The position numbers were made by a program, and so were the translations under genes. A stretch of 64,000 nucleotides of DNA from Streptomyces noursei ATCC 11455 (lineage in GTDB: Bacteria; Actinomycetota; Actinomycetes; Streptomycetales; Streptomycetaceae), in NCBI RefSeq assembly GCF_001704275.1, contig NZ_CP011533.1, positions 7,874,001-7,938,000 of the forward strand, in the 5' to 3' direction. This document shows, piece by piece, positions 26,266-34,884 of the stretch. How positions within the stretch are numbered: the stretch's first letter is position 1; each line of letters opens with the position of its first letter. Under the pieces are notes generated by a model that ran no database searches, had not been told where the DNA came from, and worked only from the letters and a program-made list of their open reading frames with translations.

Positions 26266-27039
26266 CGCCCGGCGCATCACCGGAGTACCGGGGAAGCGCA
26301 GCCCGGGGACGCCGTCGCCGAGCAGGACCGGTGCGACGGTGAGGTACAGCCGGTCCAGCGCCCCCGCCCGCAGGAACCGCGAGACGGTGACCCCGCCGCC
26401 CTCGACCAGCACCCGGCCCAGGCCGCGGGCGGCCAGCGCGGCCCGCAGCCGCCCCGGCGCGAACGCGTCCCGGTCCGGCAGCGCCAGCACCTCGACGCCG
26501 TCCCCGACGCGTTCCGGGACCACCCCCGGGCCGACCACCCACAGCGTCGGCGCCGCACCGTCGGTGAACACCCGCCGGGTCCGTGGCACCCGGCCCCGCG
26601 GGTCGAGCACCACCCGCACCGGGTCGGGCCCGGCGCAGGCGCGGACGGTCAGCCGGGGGTCGTCGGCCACCGCGGTCCCGGCACCGACCAGCACCGCGTC
26701 GGCCAGGGCCCGCAGCCGGTGCAGATGCCGGCGGTCCTCCTCCCCGGTGACGTAGTCGGCGTCGCCGGTACGGGTCGCGATGAAGCCGTCCAGGCTCTGC
26801 CCGAGCTGCGCGAACACCACCCGGGGGCCGGCCAGGCACAGCGGCAGGTACCGTTCGGCCAGCTCCGCCGCGGCGGGGGAGAGGGCCCGCGGCGGGTGCC
26901 CGGCCGTGCCCGGGCCGTCCGGGCCGCCGGTGTCGCCGTCCGACCGCAGCCCGGCGGCCACCGCCTGCGCCGCGCCGCGGATCCCGAGCAGCGACTCCCA
27001 GGTCGCCGCCGCGCCGAGCGGGTCAGTCGCCGCTGACAC
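26128..27039 (-). CDS. RibD C-terminal-type reductase (dihydrofolate-reductase fold)
   Basis: 303 residues. After a ~70-residue low-complexity N-terminus comes a RibD_C domain: VVFAQLGQSLDGFIATRTGD (substrate/NADPH cap), RLRALADAVLVGAGTAVADDPRLTVR, the VLVEGGGVTVSRFL glycine motif and RLYLTVAPVLLGDG. RibD/RibG reductases reduce the ribose of the pyrimidine after GTP ring opening. No deaminase domain is fused. Its start overlaps the creatininase-family stop by 17 nt, so it is translated with it, directly linking it to the GTP cyclohydrolase-type chemistry of the cluster. Confidence 0.92.
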   Translation of the reverse strand: MSAATDPLGAAATWESLLGIRGAAQAVAAGLRSDGDTGGPDGPGTAGHPPRALSPAAAELAERYLPLCLAGPRVVFAQLGQSLDGFIATRTGDADYVTGEEDRRHLHRLRALADAVLVGAGTAVADDPRLTVRACAGPDPVRVVLDPRGRVPRTRRVFTDGAAPTLWVVGPGVVPERVGDGVEVLALPDRDAFAPGRLRAALAARGLGRVLVEGGGVTVSRFLRAGALDRLYLTVAPVLLGDGVPGLRFPGTPVMRRALRPPVRRTVLGEDTLFELELRAPGGGPDVADTPQGLSDPDPSDTP

Positions 27040-27775
27040 CGCACACCTCCGGGTACGCGTCGAACGCCTCGGCCAGCCCGGCCAGCAGTTCCCGGCCCTT
27101 CTCGGCGGAGGCCAGGGACGGCCGCCCGATCACCCCGGAGGCGGTGTAGGCGGCCATGCCGAGGGTGAGCAGGTGCGGGCGTTCGTCGGCGCGGTGGTCG
27201 GCGGTGGCGTAGCCGTCCCGGACCGCTTCGGGGCGGGTGTGCAGCAGGATCGAGGTCTCGGTCTCGCCGGCGTGCATGTCGTCGTGGGCGGAGGTTTCCA
27301 GGCCGGCCCGGTCGCGCGCCGCGGCCCAGTCCGCCGGGCCGGGGAAGAGCGCCATCCGGATCCCGTCGTGCGCCGCGGACTCCTGGACGACGTTGCGCAG
27401 CACGTAGTTCCCGCCGTGGCCGTTGACCAGCACCAGGGCGCGGACGCCGGACCGGTGCAGGGACGCGGCGATGTCGGTGACCACCGCGTGCAGGGTGCCC
27501 GCGGAGACGCTGACGGTGCCCGGCCAGTCGGCGTGTTCGTGGGAGCAGGAGACGGTCAGCGGCGGCAGCAGCAGCACCTCGTGGCGGGCGGCGATCTCCG
27601 CGGCGACGGCGCAGGCGATCAGGGTGTCGGTGGTCAACGGCAGGTGGGCGCCGTGCTGTTCGAAGCTGCCGATGGGCAGCAGGGCCAGCCGGGGGCGTCC
27701 GGCGCGGACGTCCTCGGTGGTGTGGAGCGGCAGGTCGGCGGGCGAACTCCGGTGGCCCGGCGCGGTCGTGGGCAT
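27023..27775 (-). CDS. Creatininase-family amidohydrolase, candidate FAPy deformylase (ArfB/MftE-like)
   Basis: 250 residues from ATG 27775 (GGAG upstream). The creatininase metal set is visible: Glu39, His41 and Asp50 in GSFEQHGAHLPLTTDT, His120 in VNGHGGN, and Glu171 or Glu173 in HAGETETS. Family members include creatininase, MftE peptidase and archaeal ArfB, which removes the formyl group from the GTP-derived formylaminopyrimidine (FAPy). It is divergent from a GTP cyclohydrolase II homologue predicted to stop at FAPy and coupled to a RibD reductase, so deformylation of FAPy is the best guess. This role is inferred from context. Confidence 0.9.
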   Translation of the reverse strand: MPTTAPGHRSSPADLPLHTTEDVRAGRPRLALLPIGSFEQHGAHLPLTTDTLIACAVAAEIAARHEVLLLPPLTVSCSHEHADWPGTVSVSAGTLHAVVTDIAASLHRSGVRALVLVNGHGGNYVLRNVVQESAAHDGIRMALFPGPADWAAARDRAGLETSAHDDMHAGETETSILLHTRPEAVRDGYATADHRADERPHLLTLGMAAYTASGVIGRPSLASAEKGRELLAGLAEAFDAYPEVCGVSGD

Positions 27776-27886
27776 CGGCAGGCTCCGATCGGCGGCAATC
27801 CGTCGTGGGACGAACCCGGTTGGCGGATCCGCGGCCGGCCGTGACGACGCCCGCCGCGGAGGTCCGAACGCGGGTACGATCATGCC

Positions 27887-28540
27887 ATGACGGACTCCGA
27901 TGGCGCTTTCGACGTCGGCGACCCGGGCGTGCGACGGGTGGTGGAGGTCCGACTCCCCACCAGGTACGGAGAGTTCCGGGCCGTCGGCTTTCTCGACCGT
28001 TGCACCGGAACCGAGCAGGTGGCCCTGGTCCGGGGGGAGGCGGCGGGGGAGCGGGTGCTCACCCGGCTGCATTCGGAGTGTCTGACCGGCGATGCCTTCG
28101 GCTCCACGCACTGCGAGTGCGGTGAGCAACTGGCGTCGTCGTTACGGGCGATAGCCGAGGAGGGGCGCGGCGTCCTGGTCTACCTCCAGGGACACGAGGG
28201 GCGCGGCATCGGGCTGCTGGCGAAGCTGCGGGCGATGAAACTCCAGCAGGACGACGGTCTGGACACCGTGGACGCGAACGTCGCGCTGGGCCTGCCGGTC
28301 GACGCCCGCGACTACCGCTCCGCGGCGGGGATGCTCCAGGACCTCGGCGTCCGCTCGGTGCGCCTGCTGTCGAACAATCCGCGCAAGGGTGAGGCGCTGG
28401 AGCGGTACGGCGTGCCGGTCGCCGAACGGGTCCCGCTGCTGGTGCCGCCCGGCGCGGAGAACCTCCGGTACCTCCGCGCCAAACGGGAGCGGCTGGACCA
28501 TGACCTCCCGCATCTGGACGGGGTCCGTGGCCCGTCCTGA
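27887..28540 (+). CDS. GTP cyclohydrolase II homologue with Met switch residue (SCO6655-like)
   Basis: 217 residues. Zinc ligands Cys65, Cys76 and Cys78 ([15 protein letters not shown]), the GTP-binding [15 protein letters not shown] segment and the TVDANVALG motif are intact. After KLRA, canonical enzymes have Tyr (RAYALQ); here it is Met117 (RAMKLQ). In S. coelicolor SCO6655 the equivalent Met120 was shown to make the enzyme release the formylated pyrimidine FAPy instead of the usual deformylated product, and Met-to-Tyr restored normal activity. This enzyme is therefore predicted to give FAPy. It is monofunctional (no RibB domain). Divergent promoter region 27776-27886. Confidence 0.93.
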   Translation: MTDSDGAFDVGDPGVRRVVEVRLPTRYGEFRAVGFLDRCTGTEQVALVRGEAAGERVLTRLHSECLTGDAFGSTHCECGEQLASSLRAIAEEGRGVLVYLQGHEGRGIGLLAKLRAMKLQQDDGLDTVDANVALGLPVDARDYRSAAGMLQDLGVRSVRLLSNNPRKGEALERYGVPVAERVPLLVPPGAENLRYLRAKRERLDHDLPHLDGVRGPS

Positions 28541-28682
28541 GCGGTCGAGCCCGGATTGTCCGGATCTCGCCAAATTCTCATGGTCCGGCATCTACACATA
28601 AAGGCGACATAAGAGCAAAATAAAGGTGCGCGGCTGATGCCACGCGATGCGGCCCCGACGTGGAGCGAAGGAGGCGAGTCGT

Positions 28683-29123
28683 ATGGCCGACGTCTCACAC
28701 CCCAGAGGAGATCTCGCTGGTCACCCCGACGTTTCCGAGATGAGGGAGCGGTTCGAGCGGACGCTCGGCGGGCGTGATGTGGTGCTCGTCGACGGGCCGG
28801 TCTTCCTGGTCGGCCTGTACTGCGCGGTATCCCCGTGGATCGTGCACTACACGGCCTCCCAGCCGGCGCTGATGACCCACAACCTCATCGTCGGCATCGC
28901 GATCGCCCTGCTGGCAGTCGGGTTCACCGTCACTCCGGAACGGATGTACGGCCTGAGCGGCGCGATGTGCGCGATCGGTGCCTGGCTGATCGTGGCGCCC
29001 TGGATCGTCGGCCGCGGTCCCGATGCGGGGGTCATCTGGAACAACATCGTCATCGGTGCCCTGACGTTGGTGCTGGGTGCACTGTGTGTCGCCGTGGCAT
29101 CGAGGAGCCGCCGTGTCACGTGA
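28683..29123 (+). CDS. SPW-repeat membrane protein
   Basis: 146 residues, ATG 28683 after GAAGGAGG. Four transmembrane helices in two halves, each opening with a Ser/Ala-Pro-Trp motif (AVSPWIVHYTASQPALMTHN and IVAPWIVGRGPDAGVIWNNI), the hallmark of the SPW repeat. Function unknown; it is commonly found near stress or small regulatory genes. The 142 bases upstream are AT-rich for this genome (ACATAAAGGCGACATAAGAGC) and probably hold its promoter. A strong hairpin follows. Confidence 0.9.
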   Translation: MADVSHPRGDLAGHPDVSEMRERFERTLGGRDVVLVDGPVFLVGLYCAVSPWIVHYTASQPALMTHNLIVGIAIALLAVGFTVTPERMYGLSGAMCAIGAWLIVAPWIVGRGPDAGVIWNNIVIGALTLVLGALCVAVASRSRRVT

Positions 29124-29154
29124 GGCGCGCTCCTGCGGGGGCGTGTGAGAACCA

Positions 29155-29203
29155 CCGGCCCGCTTGCCCTTCGAAAGTCCCACAGCGACGGCAAGCGGGC
29201 CGG
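29155..29203. terminator. Bidirectional terminator hairpin
   Basis: Perfect 14-bp stem CCGGCCCGCTTGCC / GGCAAGCGGGCCGG with a 21-nt loop, 31 nt after the SPW gene and 43 nt before the convergent stop at 29247. Confidence 0.8.
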
Positions 29204-29246
29204 GCACGTCCGGCCCGGCCCCGGCGGGCCGGCGGTTCCGGAGCGG

Positions 29247-29525
29247 CTACCGGTGGTGGTCGTGGCCCGGGGGCGCGGACCGGCTCGGCGTGCAGAGCTG
29301 TCCCGCCACCCCGGCGAGCACCAGCCCGCCGGCCAGGACCAGTCCGTGCGCCAGGGCCACCCCGGTGACCAGGACCGCGATGGCGGTGGCCAGTATCAGC
29401 CAGACCGCCCAGCGCCGGAACGGTGCCGCGGGGACCGCCGGTATGCCGACGGGCGGGCAGGGGGCGGTGTCGGTCGGGAACTGTTCCGCGAGGTCGCGGA
29501 GTTGGGTGTCGTCGTCGGGGGACAG
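29247..29525 (-). CDS. Small DUF3040-like membrane protein
   Basis: About 92 residues. The best start is a CTG at 29525 (SPDDDTQLRDLAEQF), preceded at 7-9 nt by GAGGAGGGA; no ATG/GTG/TTG fits. The N-terminus resembles DUF3040 proteins (L-S-x-D-E-x-x-x-L-x-x-I-E). Two adjacent hydrophobic stretches follow (WAVWLILATAIAVLVTGVAL and LVLAGGLVLAGVAGQL), then a short His-rich tail. Function unknown. It converges on the SPW gene. Confidence 0.6.
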   Translation of the reverse strand: MSPDDDTQLRDLAEQFPTDTAPCPPVGIPAVPAAPFRRWAVWLILATAIAVLVTGVALAHGLVLAGGLVLAGVAGQLCTPSRSAPPGHDHHR

Positions 29526-29611
29526 GGAGCGTCCCTCCTCTCCCGGGTGGTACTGCCGGTCGCGCCGAACGGGCAGGGTGGCTGATGAGCGTTGCCTCGA
29601 AGATCGGGCCG

Positions 29612-29629
29612 ACTTAGGGTTACCTAAGT
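29612..29629. promoter_or_regulatory. 18-bp perfect palindromic operator candidate
   Basis: ACTTAGG-gtta-CCTAAGT, a perfect inverted repeat of 7-bp arms in the divergent region between the DUF3040-like gene and the O-methyltransferase (106 nt from its ATG). The TTAGG/CCTAA halves recall actinobacterial iron-box (DtxR/IdeR) half-sites, but the centre is shorter than in the 19-bp iron box. Confidence 0.4.
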
Positions 29630-29734
29630 GCGGCGGCCCGTGGTGTGGTGCACAACGGCACACAGGCGTTGTTGTGCCCTGCCGGGCGCCGTGCGTAACG
29701 CCGTTGACCGGACATCACCGGAGAGGGAACGCGC

Positions 29735-30814
29735 ATGCCGGACACCCAGCCGCAGAAGAACCCCACGCACCAGGAGCCCCAGCAGCACCTGCCCGCCGAC
29801 CAGGACCGCAACGTCCTCGTCACGCTCGCCTACGGCGCCATGGCGAGCCACACGGTGGGCGCCGCCGTCCGCCTCGGCGTGGTGGACCGGATCGGCGACG
29901 GGGCGCGCGCCGCCGACGACCTGGCCGCGGAGTGCGCGGCCCAACCCCTGAGCTTCACACGGTTACTGAGGGCGCTGACCGGACTGGGGCTGCTCACCGA
30001 ACCCACCCCGGGCCACTTCGCCGTCACCGCGGTCGGCGCACAGCTGCGCGGCGACATCCCCGGCTCGCTGCGCTCCGTCGCCCGGATGTTCACCGACCCG
30101 ACCATGCTCCGCGCCTGGGAATGCCTGGACGACAGCGTCCGCACCGGCACGCCCGCCTTCGACGCCGTCCACGGCACGGACTTCTTCGGCTACCTGGCCG
30201 AACACCCCGACCTCTCGGCCGAGTTCAACGCCGCGATGAGCCAGGCCACCCGGCACACCGCCGAGCTGCTGCCGACGGCCTTCCCCTTCGAGCGCTTCGG
30301 CACCGTGGCCGACCTCGGCGGCGGCGACGGCACCCTGCTCGCCGGTGTGCTGCGGGCCCACCCCGCACTGCGCGGCATCGTCTTCGACCGCGCCGAGGGC
30401 CTCGCCCAGGCCGGCCCCCGGCTCGCCGCCGACGGGCTGACCGACCGCTGCTCCCTGGTGCCCGGCGACTTCTTCGCCACCGCCCCCGAGGGCGCCGACC
30501 TCTACCTGCTCAAGAGCGTGATCCACGACTGGAACGACGAGCAGTGCGGGCAGATCCTCGGCCACGTCCGCCGGGTCGTCCCCGACCACGGCCGGCTGTT
30601 GATCGTCGAACCGGTCCTGCCGGACGTCGCCGACCCCTCGGCCGACGTGATCAGCTACCTCAGCGACCTGAACATGCTGGTCAACGTGGGTGGCCGGGAG
30701 CGCACCCGGGAGGACTTCGAGCGGCTGTGCGGCGCCGCGGGCTTCGCCGTCCGCTCCGTCACCGCCCTCCCGCGCCCCAACCGCTTCTCGGTCATCGAGG
30801 CCGAGCCGGTGTGA
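29735..30814 (+). CDS. SAM-dependent O-methyltransferase
   Basis: 359 residues with GAGAGGGA upstream. It has an N-terminal ~25-residue Gln/Pro-rich extension, a winged-helix dimerisation domain (ALRAL region LSFTRLLRALTGLGLL), and a Rossmann domain with VADLGGGDGTLLAGVLRAHP and catalytic His-Asp in KSVIHDWNDEQC. This HDWxD motif is the general base of plant-type and polyketide O-methyltransferases. The substrate is unknown and there is no biosynthetic partner next to it, except the sulfatase downstream. Probably controlled by the palindrome at 29612-29629. Confidence 0.9.
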   Translation: MPDTQPQKNPTHQEPQQHLPADQDRNVLVTLAYGAMASHTVGAAVRLGVVDRIGDGARAADDLAAECAAQPLSFTRLLRALTGLGLLTEPTPGHFAVTAVGAQLRGDIPGSLRSVARMFTDPTMLRAWECLDDSVRTGTPAFDAVHGTDFFGYLAEHPDLSAEFNAAMSQATRHTAELLPTAFPFERFGTVADLGGGDGTLLAGVLRAHPALRGIVFDRAEGLAQAGPRLAADGLTDRCSLVPGDFFATAPEGADLYLLKSVIHDWNDEQCGQILGHVRRVVPDHGRLLIVEPVLPDVADPSADVISYLSDLNMLVNVGGRERTREDFERLCGAAGFAVRSVTALPRPNRFSVIEAEPV

Positions 30815-30921
30815 TCCTGTCGGCGCGCGGCCCACACGTGCGGCAACCGGGCATCTTCGGTTAAATCGAACGTGTGGGCCATGCGCCGTGATGGCCCGCC
30901 GTCCCGGAGAGGTGGCGCGCC

Positions 30922-32778
30922 GTGACCACTGTGCCGGTGGATGACGCCGGGCCCGTCGACGACCACGAGGACTTCGCCGACGCCGACCGCGGCTTCATCG
31001 CCTCGCTCGACCCACCCCGGATCACCGCGGCGGACGGCCGGCTCGTCTGGGACGCCGACCGCCACGCCTTCCTGGCCGGGAACTGCCCCGACACCGCCGA
31101 CGAGGGCCTGTGGCGCCAGGGCCGGTTGGTCAGCCGGCAGGGCCTGTACGAGGTGACCGACGGCATCTATCAGGCCCGCGGGCTGGACCTGTCCAACATG
31201 ACGCTCATCGAGGGCGACCACGGCGTCCTCGTCGTCGACCCGCTGCTCTCCATCGAGACCGCCGCCGCGGCGCTGGAGCTCTACCGCAAACACCGCGGCG
31301 ACCGGCCGGTCACCGGCCTGATCTACACCCACGCGCACGCCGACCACTTCGGCGGCGCCCGCGGGGTGCTGCCGTCCGGACACCATCCCGTGCCGGTCCT
31401 GGCGCCCGCCGGATTCCGGGACAGCGCGGTCGGTGAGCAGCTCTACACCGGCCCGGCGATGGCCCGCCGCGCGGTCTACATGTACGGCACGCAGCTCCCC
31501 ACAGGACCGGACGGCCAGATCGGCTGCGGCCTGGGCACCCTCCCCTCCGCCGGCACCCGCAGCTTCGTCCCGCCGACCGTGGACCTCACCCGCACCGGCC
31601 AGGAGGAGATCGTCGACGGCGTCCGCCTGGTCTTCCAGCTCACCCCGGGCGCCGACGCCCCCGCCGCGATGAACTTCGCCGCCCCCACCCACCGGGCGCT
31701 GTGCACCGCCGAGAACGCCGTCCACACCATGCACAGCGTCCTGACCCTGCGCGGCGCCGTGGTCCGCGACACCCGGCGCTGGGCCCACTACCTCAACGAG
31801 GCGCTGGCCCTCTTCGGCGCCGACACCGAGGTCGCCTTCGCCTCCCACCACTGGCCCACCTGGGGCAACGCCCGTATCCGCCGCCTGCTCGCGGGCCAGC
31901 GCGACCTCTACGCCTACCTCCACGACCAGACCCTGCGGCTGCTCAACGAGGGCCGCACCGGCCCGGAGATCGCCGAGGAGCTGCGGCTGCCCCCGGGCCT
32001 GGCCCGCCTCTGGGCGCACCACGGCTACTACGGCTCGCTCAGCCACAACGTCAAGGCGATCTACCAGCGCTACCTCGGCTGGTTCGACGGCAACCCGGCC
32101 CACCTGTGGGAGCACCCGCCGACCGAGCAGGCCCGGCGCTACGTGGAGACCCTGGGCGGCGTGGAGGCCACCGTGGACGCCGGCAAGCGCTACGCCGCCG
32201 GCGGCGACCTGCGGTTCGCCGCCACCCTGCTCAACCACGCCGTCTTCGCCGCCCCGGACAACCTGCGCGCCCGCCGCGAACTCGCCACCGTCTACGAACG
32301 GCTGGGCCACGGCTGCGAGAACGGCACCTGGCGCAACTACTACCTCACCGGCGCCATGGAGCTGCGCGGCACCCGGGCCGCCGCCCGCCCCGACACCACC
32401 GGGCCGGACGCCCCCGCCCCCGACCTCGTCCGCGCCCGCAGCGTCGACCAACTCCTGGACTCGCTCGCCATCCGCGTCGACGGCCCCCGCGCCTGGCACA
32501 AGCGCCTCACCCTCGACCTCTACCTCGCCGACGAGGACCGCACCTGGCATCTGACCCTCTCCAACGGCGCGCTCACCCACCTCAGCACCCCCGGCACCCC
32601 CACCGCCGACAGCCGGCCGGACCTGACCCTCACCCTGACCAAACCCCAGCTCCGCGCGCTGCTCGGCGGCCGGGTCCCGACCGCCGTCACTCACGAGGGT
32701 GAGCCCGGTGCGGCCCTCCATGAACTGCTCGACCTGCTCAGCGCCCCGGACCCCAACTTCCCCATCGTCACTCCCTGA
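30922..32778 (+). CDS. Metallo-beta-lactamase-fold alkylsulfatase (SdsA1/BDS1 type)
   Basis: 618 residues from GTG 30922. The N-terminal metallo-beta-lactamase domain carries THAHADHFGG (His137, His139, Asp141, His142) and further metal ligands around NAVHTMHS. A helical dimerisation domain follows (ASHHWPTWGNARIRRLL, then YGSLSHNVKAIYQRYLGWFDGNPAHL). The C-terminal SCP2-like domain (about residues 500-618) binds aliphatic chains. These zinc enzymes hydrolyse primary or secondary alkyl sulfates such as SDS. There is no signal peptide here, so it would act in the cytosol. Confidence 0.95.
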   Translation: MTTVPVDDAGPVDDHEDFADADRGFIASLDPPRITAADGRLVWDADRHAFLAGNCPDTADEGLWRQGRLVSRQGLYEVTDGIYQARGLDLSNMTLIEGDHGVLVVDPLLSIETAAAALELYRKHRGDRPVTGLIYTHAHADHFGGARGVLPSGHHPVPVLAPAGFRDSAVGEQLYTGPAMARRAVYMYGTQLPTGPDGQIGCGLGTLPSAGTRSFVPPTVDLTRTGQEEIVDGVRLVFQLTPGADAPAAMNFAAPTHRALCTAENAVHTMHSVLTLRGAVVRDTRRWAHYLNEALALFGADTEVAFASHHWPTWGNARIRRLLAGQRDLYAYLHDQTLRLLNEGRTGPEIAEELRLPPGLARLWAHHGYYGSLSHNVKAIYQRYLGWFDGNPAHLWEHPPTEQARRYVETLGGVEATVDAGKRYAAGGDLRFAATLLNHAVFAAPDNLRARRELATVYERLGHGCENGTWRNYYLTGAMELRGTRAAARPDTTGPDAPAPDLVRARSVDQLLDSLAIRVDGPRAWHKRLTLDLYLADEDRTWHLTLSNGALTHLSTPGTPTADSRPDLTLTLTKPQLRALLGGRVPTAVTHEGEPGAALHELLDLLSAPDPNFPIVTP

Positions 32779-32834
32779 ACCGGCCCGTTCCCCGACGGAC
32801 GCGCACGGTCCGCGGAGTGGGGCAAACTGGGCCG

Positions 32835-34865
32835 GTGGCGAGCAACATTCCCGAGGAATCGACGAGCTTCGTCGGCCGGCGCACCGAACTGAGGCGACTG
32901 AGCAGCGAGTTGACTCGGCACCGGCTGATCACCCTGACCGGCCCCGGCGGGGTGGGCAAGACCCGGATCGCGATGCGGGCGGCCAGGGCCGCCGCCGCGC
33001 GGTTCCCCGACGGCGTCCACTGGGCTCCTCTCTGGCCTTTGGACGGCGACCAACTGCTGGTCGCCACCGTCTGCGACGCCGTCGGGCTCGCCGACCACTC
33101 GGCACGGACGCCGGTGGCCGCGCTCTGCGAATGGCTCGCCGACAAGGACCTGCTGCTGGTACTGGACTCCTGCGAGCACCTCGTCGCGGCCTGCCGGGAC
33201 CTGGTCGGCGACCTGCTGACGGCCGCCCCCGGCGTGACCGTCCTGGTCACCAGCCGCGAGCCGCTGGGCGTCCCCGCGGAGCGGATCACCGAGGTCGGTC
33301 CGCTGCCCTGCACCGGCGAGAACGACGCGCTGGCGCTGTTCACCGAGCGGGCCGCCGCCGCGGCCCCCGACCTCCGGCTCACCGACCCGGCCAGCGCCCG
33401 GGCCGCGGACCTCATCTGCCGACGCCTGGAAGGCATCCCGCTGGCGCTGGAACTGGCCGGTGCCCAGCTGGCGCACCGCCCGCTCGCCCAGGTCGCCGAG
33501 CGGCTCGGCTCCCGCCTCGACGCCCTGGACGGCAGCGGCGTGTCCTGGACCCCGCGCCACCGCACCCTGCGCACCGCCATCGGCTGGAGCCACGAACTGT
33601 GCGCACCGCTGGAGCGGCTGCTGTGGGCCCGGCTCTCGGTCTTCCGCGGCACCTTCGACGCCGACTCCGCCGCCGCGGTCTGCGCCGACGGCCCGCTCAC
33701 CGCCGACGCGGTGCGCACCGCGCTGGCCGGCCTGACCGCCAAGTCCGTGCTCAGCCGCGAGGGCAACCGCTTCCGGATGCTCGACACCCTCCGCGAGTAC
33801 GGCCGGATGTGGCTGGCCGAGCTGGACGAGACGACCGCCGTCGCCGACCGGCACGCCGAGCACTTCGTCGGCCTCGGCCGCCGCGCCGAAGACGGCTGGC
33901 TCGGCCCCGACCAGGTCACCTGGTACGGACGGATCGCCGAGGCGTACGTCGATCTGTGCACCGCGCTGGACCACCTGCTGGAGCGCGCCCCGGGCCGTGC
34001 CCAGGAACTCTGTGCGGCCGTCGGCTTCTTCTGGACCTGCTGCGGCCATCTGCACGAGGCCCGTGACTACCTGGAGCGCGCCCTCGCCGCCGAGGACGCC
34101 CCCGGCCCGGCCCACACCCGGGCCCTGTGGGCGCTCGGCGTCGCGGTCCTCCTCCAGGGCGAGCTGCACACCGCCGAGAGCCTGGGCCGGCAGTGCGCCC
34201 GCGCCGCCAGGGAGGCCGGCGACCAGGACGCGATGCTGGCCGCCGGCTACCTCATCGGCCTCACCCACCTGATGGCCGGTCGCCCGCTGACCGCCCACAC
34301 CGTCGCCGACCAGGTGCTCGGCCCGCCCCCGCACGACCCCTTCGGCTCCGCCGCCCGGCTCCGCTGCCACCTCGTACGGCTCTTCGCGCTCACCGCCCTG
34401 GGCCGGCTCGACGAGGCCCGGCACGAGGCCACCGTGCTGCGGCAGGGCTGCGTCCAGAGCGGCGAGTACTGGTCCCGGTCCTACACCGACTACCAGCTCG
34501 CCCTGGTCTCCCTCTTACAGGGGCGGCCCGAGGAGTCCGCCGATCACGCCCGTGCCATGCTCGCCGCCAAGCGCCTGATCGGCGACAAGTTCGGGATCGC
34601 GCTCGGCCTGGACCTGCTGGCCGCCGCGGTCGCCGCCCAGGGCAAGGGCGCGCTCGCGGCCCAGTTCCACGGCGGCGGCCAGGCCCTCTGGCGCACCGTC
34701 GGCCACCCGCAGCGCGGCACCCCCGAACTCCGCGCGGTGCGCGAGCAGTGCGAGCAGCGGGCCCGCGCCGCGATCGGCGACGAGACGTACGCCGCGATCT
34801 TCGACCGGGCCGCCGAACAGAACCCGGAGACGCTGCTCGCCCGGATCCTCGCCAGGGACCTGTGA
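32835..34865 (+). CDS. NB-ARC/TPR signalling ATPase lacking the usual LuxR DNA-binding tail
   Basis: 676 residues from GTG 32835 (MASNIPEESTSFVGR, the usual start of this family; a GTG at 32817 is in frame). The STAND ATPase has Walker A GPGGVGKTR and Walker B LLLVLDSCEHL, a sensor SREPLGVPAERI and the GIPLALELAGAQL winged-helix segment. A TPR-like C-terminal half follows. Relatives of the SpoIIE/AfsR/LuxR type normally end in a LuxR helix-turn-helix or begin with a SARP domain. This one has neither and stops after ILARDL. It may act through protein partners or be a truncated regulator. Confidence 0.88.
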   Translation: MASNIPEESTSFVGRRTELRRLSSELTRHRLITLTGPGGVGKTRIAMRAARAAAARFPDGVHWAPLWPLDGDQLLVATVCDAVGLADHSARTPVAALCEWLADKDLLLVLDSCEHLVAACRDLVGDLLTAAPGVTVLVTSREPLGVPAERITEVGPLPCTGENDALALFTERAAAAAPDLRLTDPASARAADLICRRLEGIPLALELAGAQLAHRPLAQVAERLGSRLDALDGSGVSWTPRHRTLRTAIGWSHELCAPLERLLWARLSVFRGTFDADSAAAVCADGPLTADAVRTALAGLTAKSVLSREGNRFRMLDTLREYGRMWLAELDETTAVADRHAEHFVGLGRRAEDGWLGPDQVTWYGRIAEAYVDLCTALDHLLERAPGRAQELCAAVGFFWTCCGHLHEARDYLERALAAEDAPGPAHTRALWALGVAVLLQGELHTAESLGRQCARAAREAGDQDAMLAAGYLIGLTHLMAGRPLTAHTVADQVLGPPPHDPFGSAARLRCHLVRLFALTALGRLDEARHEATVLRQGCVQSGEYWSRSYTDYQLALVSLLQGRPEESADHARAMLAAKRLIGDKFGIALGLDLLAAAVAAQGKGALAAQFHGGGQALWRTVGHPQRGTPELRAVREQCEQRARAAIGDETYAAIFDRAAEQNPETLLARILARDL

Positions 34866-34884
34866 CCGCCGGTCCGAAGCGGCC

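Noticed and set aside
29612..29629. Palindrome as a transcription terminator
   Set aside because: The stem is only 7 bp with a 4-nt loop and it lies in a divergent promoter region, so an operator is more likely.
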